Position numbers and translations under genes: made by a program
In this document: positions 50,426-60,175 of the stretch, piece by piece
Layout of the letters: each line of letters starts with the position of its first letter
Position numbering within the stretch: the stretch's first letter is position 1
The notes under the pieces: model-generated
The model's database searches: none
Told to the model about the DNA's origin: nothing
What the model saw: only the letters and a program-made list of their open reading frames with translations
NCBI RefSeq assembly: GCF_010894405.1
Contig: NZ_JAAIYA010000004.1
Span: 186,001-250,000, forward strand
Direction: 5' to 3'
Source of the DNA: Pyxidicoccus caerfyrddinensis
GTDB taxonomy: Bacteria; Myxococcota; Myxococcia; Myxococcales; Myxococcaceae
Length of the DNA stretch: 64,000 bases

Positions 50426-51310
50426 ATGACCTGCCAGGAACTCGAACGGCTCCTCTATCCGTACCTCGACGGCGAATTCCAGCCGGAGGAGCGGGTGGAC
50501 CTCGAAACCCACCTCTCCGGCTGCGCCGCATGTCAGCGCCGCGTGGAGGAGGAGACGCAGATGAAGCTGGCGCTGCGGCGAGCCGCACGCCACTCCGTGC
50601 AGGGGATGCGGACTCCCGCGTCCCTGCGCGCGGGCATCCAGGGCGGACTCAAGCGGGAGCAGCGCCGCGCCCAGTACGGCGTGTGGCTGCGCGCGGGCGC
50701 CATGGCCCTGGTGGTGGTGACGGTGGGCGGAGGCTGGGTGGCGTACCAGTCCGAGCAGCGCCTGCGCCTGGCCCGCCGCGAGGCCATCCAGCGCCACAAT
50801 CGGGTGCTGCCCTACGAAATCGCCTCCGCCTCCCCTGAACAGATGGAGGAGTGGTTCAAGGACAAGGTGGACCCGCGCGTCACCCTGCCGCAGCTGCCCA
50901 AGGCGAAGCCGCTGGGCGGCCGCATCTCCATCCTCAACGGCAAGGAAGTGGCGTTCATCAGCTACGAGACGCTGCCGCAGAAGGAAGGCGAGCCGAGCCG
51001 CCGTCTGAGCGTCTTCGTCGTCCCCGACGACGAGGCGGCGGCGCCGAGAGTCCAGACCCTGAAGGCGGTGGAGGTGGACTCCGCGCAGGGCTACAACGTC
51101 GTCACCTGGCGGGACGACGAAATCGTCTACGAGATGGTCACCGACATGGACGAGGACGACATCCGCCGGATGCTCTCCGAGCGTGACAGCGGTGAGGCCA
51201 TTGCCCGCAAGTCGGAGCCGCCGCAGTCCGAAGAGCCGCTGTTCTCGCCCGCGCCCGCGCAGCACTCGCGTCCGTCCGTCCCCATCGAGACGGTGAAGTT
51301 CCCTCGCTGA
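50426..51310 (+). CDS. Membrane anti-sigma factor with zinc-finger domain
   Basis: The 294-residue protein begins MTCQELERLLYPYLDGEFQP and has the anti-sigma zinc motif HLSGCAAC (about 30-37). One membrane span (AMALVVVTVGGGWVAYQSE) lies near 93-111. The remaining 180 residues face the periplasm and form a beta-rich domain with an acidic helix (DMDEDDIRRMLSERD). It starts 23 bases after the sigma gene and should hold that sigma at the membrane until a signal arrives. The periplasmic part is longer than in minimal anti-sigmas. Confidence 0.9.
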   Translation: MTCQELERLLYPYLDGEFQPEERVDLETHLSGCAACQRRVEEETQMKLALRRAARHSVQGMRTPASLRAGIQGGLKREQRRAQYGVWLRAGAMALVVVTVGGGWVAYQSEQRLRLARREAIQRHNRVLPYEIASASPEQMEEWFKDKVDPRVTLPQLPKAKPLGGRISILNGKEVAFISYETLPQKEGEPSRRLSVFVVPDDEAAAPRVQTLKAVEVDSAQGYNVVTWRDDEIVYEMVTDMDEDDIRRMLSERDSGEAIARKSEPPQSEEPLFSPAPAQHSRPSVPIETVKFPR

Positions 51311-51395
51311 GTCGCGCTGTCCGGCACCTCCCAAACGTTCGTTTCATGACGCCTGCCCGCTCTCCGGGCGGCCGGGATTCCGTCGGGGCGGAACA

Positions 51396-51424
51396 TTGAC
51401 GGTCCCCTGCATGGCCGATAGCCT
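51396..51424 (+). promoter_or_regulatory. Candidate frzS promoter
   Basis: TTGACG (51396-51401) and TAGCCT (51419-51424) are spaced by 17 bases, a housekeeping-sigma arrangement, 82 bases before the frzS ATG. An ECF-like GGAAC lies just upstream at 51390-51394 but without a recognisable partner -10 box. Confidence 0.4.
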
Positions 51425-51505
51425 CGACGGCGAATTCCTATTTCGCGCGCTGTCGCCCGTGGGGTGCACACGTGCGCGCCGCACCGCAGGACGGGCCGTC
51501 CCTCC

Positions 51506-53254
51506 ATGTCCAAGAAAATCCTGATCGTCGAAAAGAGCGACACCGCCCTCGCCGCCACGCTGCGTCCCGCGCTGGAGGCCCGAGGCTTCACGGTGGAGGA
51601 CACCGCCGACGGCAAGGGCAGCGTGGAGCAGATTCGCCGCGACCGGCCGGACCTCACCGTCATCGCCGTGGAGCTGTCCGCGGGGCAGAACGGCTACCTC
51701 ATCTGCGGCAAGCTGAAGAAGGACGACGACCTCAAGAACGTCCCCATCGTCATCGTCGGCAACCCGGACGGCTTCGCGCAGCACCGCAAGCTGAAGGCGC
51801 ACGCGGACGAGTACGTCGCCATGCCGGTGGACGCCAACCTCCTGGTGGAGCGCGTGGGCGCGCTGATCGGCTTCCCGGAGCTCCCGGCGTCCGAGGACGT
51901 GGTCGACGAGAGCCTCACGCTGGACGCGCTCGGCGACGAGCCGATGACGGCGGACTTCGGCGAGGAGATCTCCGTCGACACCGGCGAGGAGGCCGCGGTG
52001 CAGGGCGAGGAGCTGGACCTCGACGCCGCCTTCAGCGACATGTCCGCCCCCGACAACGAGCCCTCGATTGACGAGGAGCCCGTCATCGCCCCGCCGGAGG
52101 CGGTGGTGGAGGGCGTGGAAGAGGACTTCGCCTCGCTGGACTCGCTGGGCTCGGACGCGGACGACGCGCTCGACGCGCTGGATGACTCGGAGAAGACGGT
52201 GGTGGGCTTCATGCCCCCGGAGCCCGTGCGCCCGCCGCCGGAGCCGGTGCGTCCGCCCGAGCCCGTGCGCGCCGTGGCGCCGCCGCCCGCGCGCACGCCG
52301 CCGCCTCCCGCGCGCACCGCCGCGCCCCCGGTGACGGCGGCCCCGGCCATGGCCGCGGCGGACACCGCGGAGCTGCGCAACCTGCGCGCGAAGGTGGCCG
52401 AGCTGCAGGGCGCGCTCAACGACGCCCAGGGCCAGGCCACGCAGGCCGAGGACCGCGTCCGTGAGCTGGAGGCCGAGCTGGAGGGCAAGGCCACCGAGCT
52501 GGAGACGGCGCGCGCGGCCACCGGGAAGAACGACAAGGACACCTTCGCCCTGCGCGACGCCGTCAACAAGCGGGACAAGGAAATCCTCCGCCTGAAGACG
52601 GAGCTGAACCAGAAGGACCAGGAGATCGTCGAGCTCAAGGACCAGCACCTGGAGCTGGAGCAGAAGGCCAGCACGGCCGACTCCGAGATTGCCCGCCGCG
52701 ACGCGCAGCTGAAGACGCTCACCACGCGCGCGGACACGCTGGCCACGGAGCGCAAGCGCGTGGATCAGCAGCTCGCCGCCGCCAAGGAAGAGGCCCGCGG
52801 CGCCGCCGCGCAGCTGTCCGCGCTCCAGACGGAAGTGGACCAGCACCAGGCCCAGGCCCAGGGGCTGAGCGCCGAGGTGGAGGAGCTGCGCGGCCGCACC
52901 GGCCAGCTCGAGGCGGACCTGCAGGCCGCCCAGGAAGAGGCGGAAGGGCTGCGCGGCCAGGTGGACGCCGCCCAGCGCGAGGCCGAGGCACTGCGCGCGC
53001 AGCTCGAGGACGCCAACGCGCAGCTGTCCGAGCAGGGCACCCGCGCGGCCGAGGAGGCCGAGGAGCTGCGCAAGCGCATCAGCGAGCTGGAGGCCGCCGC
53101 GGTGCGCGACGAGGAGCGCGTGACGAAGCTCTACGCGCGCATCAAGAACGACGAGAAGCTGCGCGAGAAGACGAAGAAGGCGCTCGCCATCGCCCAGCAG
53201 CTCTTGGATGAGCCGGCCTCCGCCGTGGCGGACGCCGACGAGGCCGCGGCCTGA
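51506..53254 (+). CDS. frzS: FrzS: pseudo-receiver and coiled-coil motility protein
   Basis: The 582-residue protein begins with a receiver-like domain (MSKKILIVEKSDTALAATL to about 125) that closely resembles M. xanthus FrzS, including the run SAGQNGYLICGKLKKDDDLK. The phosphoacceptor position reads VIAVELS, a Glu (about 56), and the N-terminal acidic pair is EK, so phosphotransfer is not expected. Residues about 130-230 are acidic, about 235-285 are a PPEPVRPP-type linker, and about 290-565 form a long coiled coil (TELETARAATGKNDKDTFAL). In M. xanthus FrzS moves between poles and drives type IV pilus motility. Confidence 0.95.
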   Translation: MSKKILIVEKSDTALAATLRPALEARGFTVEDTADGKGSVEQIRRDRPDLTVIAVELSAGQNGYLICGKLKKDDDLKNVPIVIVGNPDGFAQHRKLKAHADEYVAMPVDANLLVERVGALIGFPELPASEDVVDESLTLDALGDEPMTADFGEEISVDTGEEAAVQGEELDLDAAFSDMSAPDNEPSIDEEPVIAPPEAVVEGVEEDFASLDSLGSDADDALDALDDSEKTVVGFMPPEPVRPPPEPVRPPEPVRAVAPPPARTPPPPARTAAPPVTAAPAMAAADTAELRNLRAKVAELQGALNDAQGQATQAEDRVRELEAELEGKATELETARAATGKNDKDTFALRDAVNKRDKEILRLKTELNQKDQEIVELKDQHLELEQKASTADSEIARRDAQLKTLTTRADTLATERKRVDQQLAAAKEEARGAAAQLSALQTEVDQHQAQAQGLSAEVEELRGRTGQLEADLQAAQEEAEGLRGQVDAAQREAEALRAQLEDANAQLSEQGTRAAEEAEELRKRISELEAAAVRDEERVTKLYARIKNDEKLREKTKKALAIAQQLLDEPASAVADADEAAA

Positions 53255-53278
53255 AGTCCTCCTGAAGTCCTGAAGCCC

Positions 53279-53307
53279 GCCCCGGGCGTTGACTGAAAGC
53301 CCGGGGC
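53279..53307. terminator. Bidirectional hairpin after frzS
   Basis: GCCCCGGGC (53279-53287) pairs perfectly with GCCCGGGGC (53299-53307), a 9-bp stem with an 11-base loop, in the 70-bp gap between converging frzS and the repeat-protein gene. Just before it CTGAAGTCCT is repeated twice. Confidence 0.6.
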
Positions 53308-53324
53308 CGCTGTCCCGCCCCGCC

Positions 53325-54458
53325 CTACCCCTGCTTCTTCGGGGCGGTCTTCTTCTCGTGGAGCTTCTTCGCGAAGGACTGCACGGCGGCGGGCACGTTC
53401 TTGTCGCGGGCGAGGTCCTTCAGCTCGCCGTCGCGGAACGAGTTGAGGAACTTCATGGTGACGGTGAGCGGCACCTTGGGGTTCTTCACCAGCGCGAGCT
53501 TCACCTTCTGGTGCTTCGTCCACTCGCGGTTGTTGTAGATGACGCGCAGCACGTCATCCATCATCGCCTTGTTGGCCGCGCAGGAGAGCACCTCACCGTC
53601 GGTGAGACGCGGGCTGCGGATGACGGCCACCGCCACCAGCTTGTTGGTGTCCCGGATGAGCGTGCCGCGGGCCTCCTTGTTGCCCAGCGTGGCGAGCTTG
53701 ATCTTCTCCGCGATGGACATCTTCATGATGCGCTGGGCGAGCGTGAGCCTCTTGCCCTCCTCCATCGGTGCGGCGTCCTCCCCCGCCACCTCCTGGAACT
53801 CCTGGAGGACCTGCTCGGCGGTGGGGCCCGGGTCCGGCGGGGCCTCGGCGGCCTCGGGGCCGAAGAGGCGGATGCGCGCCGTCTTCATCTGCGGCACGTC
53901 CGCGAGCACCAGGCCGCTGCGCACCGCGAAGTCGCAGACGCTGTCGGTGAGCGACACGGGGACGTTGGGGTTGACGCACAGGTTGCGGAGGATGTCCTCG
54001 TGGCGCAGCAGGCGCAGCTGGTTCTGGCTGACGATTTCCGCCAGCTTCGCGGAGCAGTCCTTCGCCACGTCGGCCACCGCGTCATCCGGGGTGCTGGCGT
54101 TGAGGACCAGCATCTCCGCGTAGGCCTCCTTGGCCTTGAGCAGGCCCAGGAAGTAGCCCAGCACGGGGGGCTGCACCTCCTCGTCGCGCACCGCGGAGCC
54201 CAGAATCCTGTCCGGCAGGTTGGCGGCCGTCTTCGTCGCCGTGTCGCGCACGGCGGCGTCCGGGTCGAACGTCAGCATGAAGAGCGCGCCGAGCATGTCC
54301 GACGGGCTGAGCGGCACCAGCGACTTGGCCGCCATCATCCGCAGCGGCACCGGCGCGGCCGGGTCCACGTGCTTGCGCAGGTTGGGCGGCAGGAACTCCG
54401 CGTTGAAGGGACAGCCGGGGGGCGGCGCCGGGACGGCGTTGGGGACGGCGGTGGTCAT
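53325..54458 (-). CDS. Conserved helical-repeat cytoplasmic protein
   Basis: The 377-residue protein has no signal or membrane segment. It is built of helical pairs with recurring [19 protein letters not shown], then [39 protein letters not shown] and [13 protein letters not shown] motifs, an N-P-x-V-P pattern reminiscent of HEAT or leucine-rich-variant repeats. The C-terminus is Lys-rich. The ATG overlaps the coaX stop (ATGA), so it is translated with CoaX. Function unknown. Confidence 0.75.
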   Translation of the reverse strand: MTTAVPNAVPAPPPGCPFNAEFLPPNLRKHVDPAAPVPLRMMAAKSLVPLSPSDMLGALFMLTFDPDAAVRDTATKTAANLPDRILGSAVRDEEVQPPVLGYFLGLLKAKEAYAEMLVLNASTPDDAVADVAKDCSAKLAEIVSQNQLRLLRHEDILRNLCVNPNVPVSLTDSVCDFAVRSGLVLADVPQMKTARIRLFGPEAAEAPPDPGPTAEQVLQEFQEVAGEDAAPMEEGKRLTLAQRIMKMSIAEKIKLATLGNKEARGTLIRDTNKLVAVAVIRSPRLTDGEVLSCAANKAMMDDVLRVIYNNREWTKHQKVKLALVKNPKVPLTVTMKFLNSFRDGELKDLARDKNVPAAVQSFAKKLHEKKTAPKKQG

Positions 54459-55225
54459 GAGGCGTGATTCCTTCCGTAGATGATGCGCAGGCCCTCGAGC
54501 GTGAGGAACTCGTCCACCTCGTGGATGGCCTTGGACTCGGTTGCCACCAGCGCGGCCAGCCCCCCGGTGGCGACGACTCGCACCGGGAAGCCCAGGTCCG
54601 ACTGCATCCGCGCGCAGATGCCGTCCACCAGCCCCACGTAGCCGAACACGAGCCCGGACTGGATGGAGTGCACGGTGTTGCGGCCGATGACGTGCGGGGG
54701 CCGCGCGAACTCCACGCGCGGCAGCTTGGAGGCGTTCAGGAACAGGGCCTCCATGGCGATGTTGATGCCGGGGCAGATGGCGCCGCCCAGGTACTCGCCC
54801 TTCGGCGACACGGCGTCGAAGGTGGTGGCGGTGCCGAAGTCCACGACGATGACGCCCGAGTGGTGCTTCTCGTAGGCGGACACCGCGTTGACGATGCGGT
54901 CGGCGCCCACCTCGCGCGGGTTGTCGTAGAGGATGGGCATGCCCGTCTTCACGCCCGGCCCGACGAACATGGGGCGCGTGCGGAAGTAGCGCTCGCTCAT
55001 CTTCTCCAGGTTGAACTGGAGCGGCGGCACCACGCTGGACACCACCACCGCGGACACCTTCGCCGCGTCCACCCCGCTGTGGGTGAAGAGCTGGCGGACC
55101 AGGATGCCGTACTCGTCCGAGGTGCGGCGGGTGCTCGTCTCCACCCGCCAGTGGTCCAGCAGGCGCCGGCCCTCGAAGACTCCAAGGACGGTGTTGGTAT
55201 TGCCAACGTCGATGGCCAGAAGCAT
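54455..55225 (-). CDS. coaX: Type III pantothenate kinase
   Basis: The 256-residue enzyme catalyses the first step of coenzyme A synthesis. ASKHA-fold motifs are complete: [18 protein letters not shown] (phosphate loop), [27 protein letters not shown] and [10 protein letters not shown]. Length fits the type III family. Start ATG 55225 opens directly at the first motif. It is 52 bases after birA on the same strand; this coaX-birA neighbourhood is common in bacteria. Confidence 0.96.
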   Translation of the reverse strand: MLLAIDVGNTNTVLGVFEGRRLLDHWRVETSTRRTSDEYGILVRQLFTHSGVDAAKVSAVVVSSVVPPLQFNLEKMSERYFRTRPMFVGPGVKTGMPILYDNPREVGADRIVNAVSAYEKHHSGVIVVDFGTATTFDAVSPKGEYLGGAICPGINIAMEALFLNASKLPRVEFARPPHVIGRNTVHSIQSGLVFGYVGLVDGICARMQSDLGFPVRVVATGGLAALVATESKAIHEVDEFLTLEGLRIIYGRNHAS

Positions 55226-55277
55226 CACACCGCGCACTCTATCGCGAAGGCGGCCACCTCGGCTGCCCTCCCCGGCC

Positions 55278-56297
55278 CTACCTGGGGCGTGCCGGCTTCC
55301 GGGGCCGGAGCTGCTCCACGTCGCCCGCCAGCACCCGCTCGAGCGAGCCCCCCTCCGTCCGCACCATGAGCGCGCCGGACGGGTCGATGTCCTCGGCCCG
55401 CCCGCGCAGCTCCTGCCGGTCCGTGCGCACCAGCACGTCCTGGCCCAGGGTGGAGGACAGCGCCTTCCACCGGGCACGCACCGGGTCGAAGCCTTCTTCC
55501 AGGTACCTGTCCAGCCACTCCTCCATCCGGCCCCAGAGGGTGGCGGCGAAGCGGGCGCGGAGCACGCGCTGTCCGGTGGCCAGGGCCAGGGAGGTGGCCG
55601 TCTCGCGCAGCTCGTCCGGGAAGTGCTCGGCGCGGGAGTTGAGGTTGACGCCCACGCCCACAATCACGAAGTGCACGCGCTCGGGCTCGGCGGACAGCTC
55701 CGTGAGGATGCCCGCCACCTTGCGCCCGTCGAGGTGGACGTCGTTGGGCCACTTGATGGCGGCCTCCGTCCCCTGCTCGCGCAGCGCCTCCGCCAGCGCC
55801 ACGGCGGCCACCAGCGTCAGCTCCGGGGCGCGCTGCGGCGGCAATTCCGGACGGAGGATGGCGGAGAAGTAGAGGTTGAGGCCCGGCGGGGACACCCACG
55901 CGCGGCCCCGGCGGCCCTTGCCGGCCGTCTGCTGCTCGGCCACCACCACCTCGCCGTGCTCGGCCCCGTCCTGCGCCAGGCGGAAGGCCACCTCGTTGGT
56001 GGAGCCCACCGAGTCGTGGTGGTGCACGGTGCGGCCCAGGTCGTGCGTGGTCAGCAGCGGGGCCAGCTCCAGCGAGGTGAGCCGGTCCGGCACCTCCAGC
56101 AGGCGGTAGCCCCGGGCGGAGATGGCCTCAATCCGGTAGCCCTTGGTGCGCAGCGCCTCCACGCGCTTCCACACGGCGGTGCGCGACAACCCCAGCTTGC
56201 CGGAGAGCGCCTCTCCGGAGGTGAAGTCGCTCCCACTCTCGGAGAGGAAGCCCAGGATGAGCTCCTCCTGCGTCTGCTCGTTCGAATCGGCGGGCAC
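55278..56297 (-). CDS. birA: Bifunctional biotin-[acetyl-CoA-carboxylase] ligase and repressor
   Basis: The 339-residue protein has an N-terminal winged helix (about 10-68: [20 protein letters not shown]) and a biotin-protein ligase domain with [13 protein letters not shown], the adenylate loop [13 protein letters not shown], the catalytic [18 protein letters not shown] and GVGVNLNSR, then a small SH3-like C-terminal domain. It attaches biotin to carboxyl carrier protein and may repress biotin genes. The GTG start at 56297 has GAGGA upstream. Confidence 0.95.
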   Translation of the reverse strand: MPADSNEQTQEELILGFLSESGSDFTSGEALSGKLGLSRTAVWKRVEALRTKGYRIEAISARGYRLLEVPDRLTSLELAPLLTTHDLGRTVHHHDSVGSTNEVAFRLAQDGAEHGEVVVAEQQTAGKGRRGRAWVSPPGLNLYFSAILRPELPPQRAPELTLVAAVALAEALREQGTEAAIKWPNDVHLDGRKVAGILTELSAEPERVHFVIVGVGVNLNSRAEHFPDELRETATSLALATGQRVLRARFAATLWGRMEEWLDRYLEEGFDPVRARWKALSSTLGQDVLVRTDRQELRGRAEDIDPSGALMVRTEGGSLERVLAGDVEQLRPRKPARPR

Positions 56298-56396
56298 GGA
56301 AGGATCCTCGCGGAAGATGCGCCAGGGTACGGAGGGGCGGCCGGGCTTTCAACCCGCCACGCCTCCCCCGTCCCCGCCCCGTCTCGCAGCGGGCGT

Positions 56397-57026
56397 TCAG
56401 CCGGCCGGAGGGGCTTCCGCGGCGGGGCGACCTCCGCCCTGGCCATCGCTGAGCTGCCAGCCCGTCAGCTCCATGAGCACCTGCGGCGTGCGCTGGCCGT
56501 CCTTCCCCTCCACGGCGATGTCCAGGCGAACGATGCCCACGCCGGGGGCGAAGGACATGGTGTTCACCAGGGTGGCGTTCGCATCCATCCGGTTGCGTCC
56601 CTCCACCTGGACACAGCCCTGGAAGGTGCCGGCGGGGGCCTGGCACGTCACGCCAACGCCGATGATGCGGTAGCGCTCCGTGGACGACACGGACACCACG
56701 TTCGTCCACGAGTGGCCCACCTCCAGCGGCCCGCGCAGCAGGTAGCGCTTGGCGTCGCGGAGCCCGTAGGCGTCCACCGCGAGCTGGCCCTTCTGGTTGT
56801 CGACGAAGTAGCCCTCCTCCTGCCCGAGGATCTCCACCGTCACCTGCTTGTTGGCGATGCCATTGAGCCGGTACGTCCAGCGGTTGCCCACCGCGAGCGG
56901 GTAGAACTGGGCCACGTTGTCGGTGGATGGCGCCCTCGGCGCGGCCTCCACGTTCTTGGAGCAGCCGCTGCCCAGCACCAGGGTGGCCAGCAAGGCCACC
57001 GCCCCCACGCCGAATGAACGCTTCAT
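56397..57026 (-). CDS. Lipoprotein of unknown function
   Basis: The 209-residue protein has a lipoprotein signal (ALLATLVLGSGC, Cys about 22). The mature domain starts YPLAVGNRWTYRLNG and continues with alternating strands (KQVTVEILGQEEGYFVDNQK), a pattern seen in many secreted proteins of myxobacteria. It ends in a Gly/Pro-rich tail. It begins seven bases after the repeat lipoprotein gene upstream, so the two form an operon. ATG 57026 is chosen for the signal peptide. Confidence 0.82.
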   Translation of the reverse strand: MKRSFGVGAVALLATLVLGSGCSKNVEAAPRAPSTDNVAQFYPLAVGNRWTYRLNGIANKQVTVEILGQEEGYFVDNQKGQLAVDAYGLRDAKRYLLRGPLEVGHSWTNVVSVSSTERYRIIGVGVTCQAPAGTFQGCVQVEGRNRMDANATLVNTMSFAPGVGIVRLDIAVEGKDGQRTPQVLMELTGWQLSDGQGGGRPAAEAPPAG

Positions 57027-57033
57027 CAGGATT

Positions 57034-57948
57034 TCAGTCCGCGTGGCCCGGGCCACGCGCCTCCGCCGTCGTGTGCTTGCGTGATGCGTAGAGCGTGTCC
57101 AGCGCCTGCTGCGCCGCGGCCTGGACCGCGGGCGCGTCGTGTCCCTGCGCCACCGTGTAGAGGTAGGCCTCCGCTTCGGGGCCACCAATCTCGCCCACCG
57201 CGAAGACGATTTCCTGCACGAAGCCCAGCTCCTTGCCCCGCGCCAGGTCGATGAGCACGGGCACCGCGGTGCGCGCCTTCATCTCCACCAGCGTGCCCAT
57301 GGTCTTCCGCAGCGAGTCCGCGTCGGTGGCGTCCTTGAGTTGCTCGATGAGCAGCGGCGCGGCGGCCGGGTGCTGGCGGTCCGCCAGCGTGTGCAGGGCG
57401 ACGTCGCGCAGGCGCGCGTCATCCGCCCGCAGGTCCTGCACGAGCGCGTCGTCGGTGCGCTCCAGCGCGGCGAGCTGCAGCACGGCGGAGTCCGTCACCT
57501 GGCGCAGCACGCTCTGGAGCGCCACGCGCATGGCCTCCTGCCGCCCGGCGGGCGAGTCCTTCTCGACGGGCGCCTCGCCCAGGCCCACCACTTCGTAGTG
57601 CTGCGGGAGGTCTCCGCCAAAGCGCTCCAGCGTGAGGCTGGCACCCACCTCGGCGAAGCTGCGCGGGTCTCCGTCCTTCAGCACCTCGCGGGTGAAGGGT
57701 ACGTCCAGCGTCAACCGCCAGGGGCGCACCTCGCGGGGCGCGTCCTCGGCCTGCGGGTCGAAGCGTCCGGAGGACTTCAGCGCCTCCGTGAAGAGCGTCG
57801 CCACCCCTTCGGGCGCGAGCCCCAGCAGGGCGTTGTCCCGCACGGTGGTGCCGGAGACCTCCACCGGCGCCACCGGGTAGCGCGGCGCCTGCGAGCGGCA
57901 GGCACCGAGTAGGACGACGCAGGAGGCGAGCACCAGGGCCGGCTTCAT
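57034..57948 (-). CDS. HEAT-repeat lipoprotein
   Basis: The 304-residue protein has a lipoprotein signal (LVLASCVVLLGACRS, lipid Cys about 17). Residues about 25-140 are a beta-rich domain. About 150-290 are HEAT-like helical repeats (DDARLRDVALHTLADRQHPA, RTAVPVLIDLARGKELGFVQ, EIVFAVGEIGGPEAEAYL). Such repeats usually mediate protein binding. First gene of a two-lipoprotein operon. Confidence 0.82.
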   Translation of the reverse strand: MKPALVLASCVVLLGACRSQAPRYPVAPVEVSGTTVRDNALLGLAPEGVATLFTEALKSSGRFDPQAEDAPREVRPWRLTLDVPFTREVLKDGDPRSFAEVGASLTLERFGGDLPQHYEVVGLGEAPVEKDSPAGRQEAMRVALQSVLRQVTDSAVLQLAALERTDDALVQDLRADDARLRDVALHTLADRQHPAAAPLLIEQLKDATDADSLRKTMGTLVEMKARTAVPVLIDLARGKELGFVQEIVFAVGEIGGPEAEAYLYTVAQGHDAPAVQAAAQQALDTLYASRKHTTAEARGPGHAD

Positions 57949-58015
57949 CGCCCCTCCAGGTTAACACCCGGAAGGCGACGGCGCCGGCCATTCCCCGCCT
58001 GCCTGAAGTCCCTCG

Positions 58016-60175
58016 TCAGCCCTGGCCTCCCTCGGACGAGTCCGGAGGGGGCGTTTCGCGACGCTCGGTGGCCTCGGTGGCGTGCGGCTCCGTGGCGGCC
58101 TCCCCCGAAGGAGCGGCGGCGGGGGCCTCGGCGGTGGCCGCCCGCCCCCCTCCGACACTTCCGGAGTTGTCATCGTCGGGAGTCGGAGATGCGACAGACG
58201 TGGGCGCCTCCGCGCCGCGCGGCTCCGTGGCGGCCTCCTCCGAAGGAGCGGCGGTGGCCTCCCCTGTCGAAGCGGTGGTGGGCTCACCCGCAGGCGCAGC
58301 AGCGGTGGCCTCGGCGGAAGGCGCGACCGGGGCCTCGCTCGCAGGGGCGGCAGCGGCCTCACCAGAAGGCGCGGTGCCCTCCCCAGCCGGAGCAGCGGCG
58401 GCACCCTCGGCCGGAGGCGTCGCCCCCGGGGCGGCACCCTCACGGTTGCCACGGCCGCGGCGACCGCGACGGCGGCGGCGGCGGCGCTTGCGCTCACCCT
58501 GGGCGCCCTCGGCACCACCCTCGGCGGCGGCACCCTCGGGACGGGCGCCTCCGACGAAGGCGCTGGCGGCCTCCAGGTCCTCGTCATCGCCCTCCTCGTC
58601 GTCGTCCCCCTCCTCGTCCTCACCCGCCTGCTGCACGGGTGCGGCGGGCGGCGCGGCGACGGGCGCGCTCTCGGCCGAGGGAGTGGCGGACGTGGCCTCG
58701 GCGGCCCCGGACACCTCGGCGGTCTCCTCCGCCTCGCGCGCCTCGCGGGCCTCGCGCTCGCGGCGGCGCTTCTCGCGGGGACGCTCGCGCTCCGGCGCGC
58801 CGGGAGTGGCCTCCGCGGAAGCCTCCTCGCCCTCGCCCCGGGCCTGCTTCTCGCGCTGGCGCTCCTCGCGGCGCTTCTGGGCCTCCTCGGCATCCAGCTT
58901 CGCGGCCTCGAAGAACGTCTCGTCGACCTCGAACAGCTCCACGCGGGTGACGGTGACGGCCGTCTCCGCCTCGAGGAACTTCTCGCCCAGCGCGTCACCG
59001 CACCAGAGCATCACCAGCGAGCCGCTGGCCTGCGCCTCGGTGCGCGCGTCGCCGCGCACATCCCCGGCGCTCACCAGCAGGCCCACCTGCGCGGAGTAGT
59101 GGCCGAGGTCGCGCCGCAGCTCCTGCACCGTCTTGCGGTCGATGCCGGGCGCGCCCTTCAGCATGCGCACCGCGTAGCGCAGCTCCACGCTGCCCTCGCG
59201 CTTGCGGGCGGTGAGCAGCGGGCCTTCCTTGGACCGCTTCGCCACCTTCAGCTCGCGGAAGCCCAGCCCGTGCATCATCTTCACGACGGACTTCTCGAAC
59301 GTGCCCACGTCCAGCTCGCCCAGGCGCTTGCGCAGCCCGCGCGCCACGGCGCGGCGCGCGTCCTTGAGCGTGGTGCGCAGCGTGGTGAGCAGCGTGGCGT
59401 CCGCCAGCGGCTCGGCGGCGGCCGCGGCGGCCGGCTTGCCCAGCAGGGGGCGCCCGGCCTCCAGGGGGATGCCCAGCGCCTGCGCGAAAGCGGCCTGCAG
59501 CTCCAGCGGCGGGGCCTCGCTCGGCGCGCCCGCGCGCTCCAGCGTCACCTCGCCGGTCTCCTTGTTGAAGGAGTACTGCGGGCGGCGGCCGGCGTCGATG
59601 CGGCGCTGGTTGTCCTCCAGCAGGGCGGTGAGCACCGCCTCCACCGTGGTCTCCTCGGCGCACAGCTCCTTGCCCCGGGCGCGCTCGATGAGCTGCTCGG
59701 TGCGCAGCGCGATGCCCTCCTCGCTGAGGATTTCGAACACCACCTCCGGCAGCGGCGGGAAGCGCTTGCGGCGCCCGCCCCGCTCCTCCTCCTCGTCGCG
59801 GCGGCGCTTGCGGTCGCTGCCACGGCCCGCCACCTTCACGTTGTCCACGCGAGGCTCGGGATGGCGCTCCGCAGGACGCAGCGGCGGCAGGTCCTCTTCC
59901 GGATGTGGCTCGATTACGCCAGTCTGTGCCAAAGCCTCCGCATCCTCGGGAATCGACCAGTCCACCAGCGCGAAGGTGTCCTTCGCCGTGACAATCACCT
60001 TGCGATCCCGCGTGCGGCGCGCCATGGCAGCGAGGCGCGACAGCATCGTCACCTCAGGCGTCTTGCCCACGTGGGAAAGCAGGCTCTGCTGGATGGACTT
60101 CTCAGTGATTTCGAGAAAATGGAGGGGACGACCTTCGCTCTCCAGGACACGGAGCGCGGCCTCGTAGAATGTCAT
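58016..60175 (-). CDS. HARE-HTH domain protein with possible restriction-endonuclease-like core and low-complexity tail
   Basis: The 719-residue protein starts with a HARE-type winged helix (about 1-72: MTFYEAALRVLESEGRPLHF, EITEKSIQQSLLSHVGKTPE). After a basic linker (DRKRRRDEEEERGGRRKR) a second similar winged-helix unit follows at about 140-215. About 275-430 contain FEKSVVKMMHGLGFRELKVA, VELRYAVRMLKG and SAQVGLLVSAGDVRGDA, close in outline to Mrr-like nuclease folds, but the usual D...ExK residues are not evident. From about 440 the chain is charged, with RKRRRRRRRGRRGRG near 570, then an Ala/Glu/Pro tail. HARE domains link to chromatin or DNA modification. Role here unknown. Confidence 0.75.
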   Translation of the reverse strand: MTFYEAALRVLESEGRPLHFLEITEKSIQQSLLSHVGKTPEVTMLSRLAAMARRTRDRKVIVTAKDTFALVDWSIPEDAEALAQTGVIEPHPEEDLPPLRPAERHPEPRVDNVKVAGRGSDRKRRRDEEEERGGRRKRFPPLPEVVFEILSEEGIALRTEQLIERARGKELCAEETTVEAVLTALLEDNQRRIDAGRRPQYSFNKETGEVTLERAGAPSEAPPLELQAAFAQALGIPLEAGRPLLGKPAAAAAAEPLADATLLTTLRTTLKDARRAVARGLRKRLGELDVGTFEKSVVKMMHGLGFRELKVAKRSKEGPLLTARKREGSVELRYAVRMLKGAPGIDRKTVQELRRDLGHYSAQVGLLVSAGDVRGDARTEAQASGSLVMLWCGDALGEKFLEAETAVTVTRVELFEVDETFFEAAKLDAEEAQKRREERQREKQARGEGEEASAEATPGAPERERPREKRRREREAREAREAEETAEVSGAAEATSATPSAESAPVAAPPAAPVQQAGEDEEGDDDEEGDDEDLEAASAFVGGARPEGAAAEGGAEGAQGERKRRRRRRRGRRGRGNREGAAPGATPPAEGAAAAPAGEGTAPSGEAAAAPASEAPVAPSAEATAAAPAGEPTTASTGEATAAPSEEAATEPRGAEAPTSVASPTPDDDNSGSVGGGRAATAEAPAAAPSGEAATEPHATEATERRETPPPDSSEGGQG

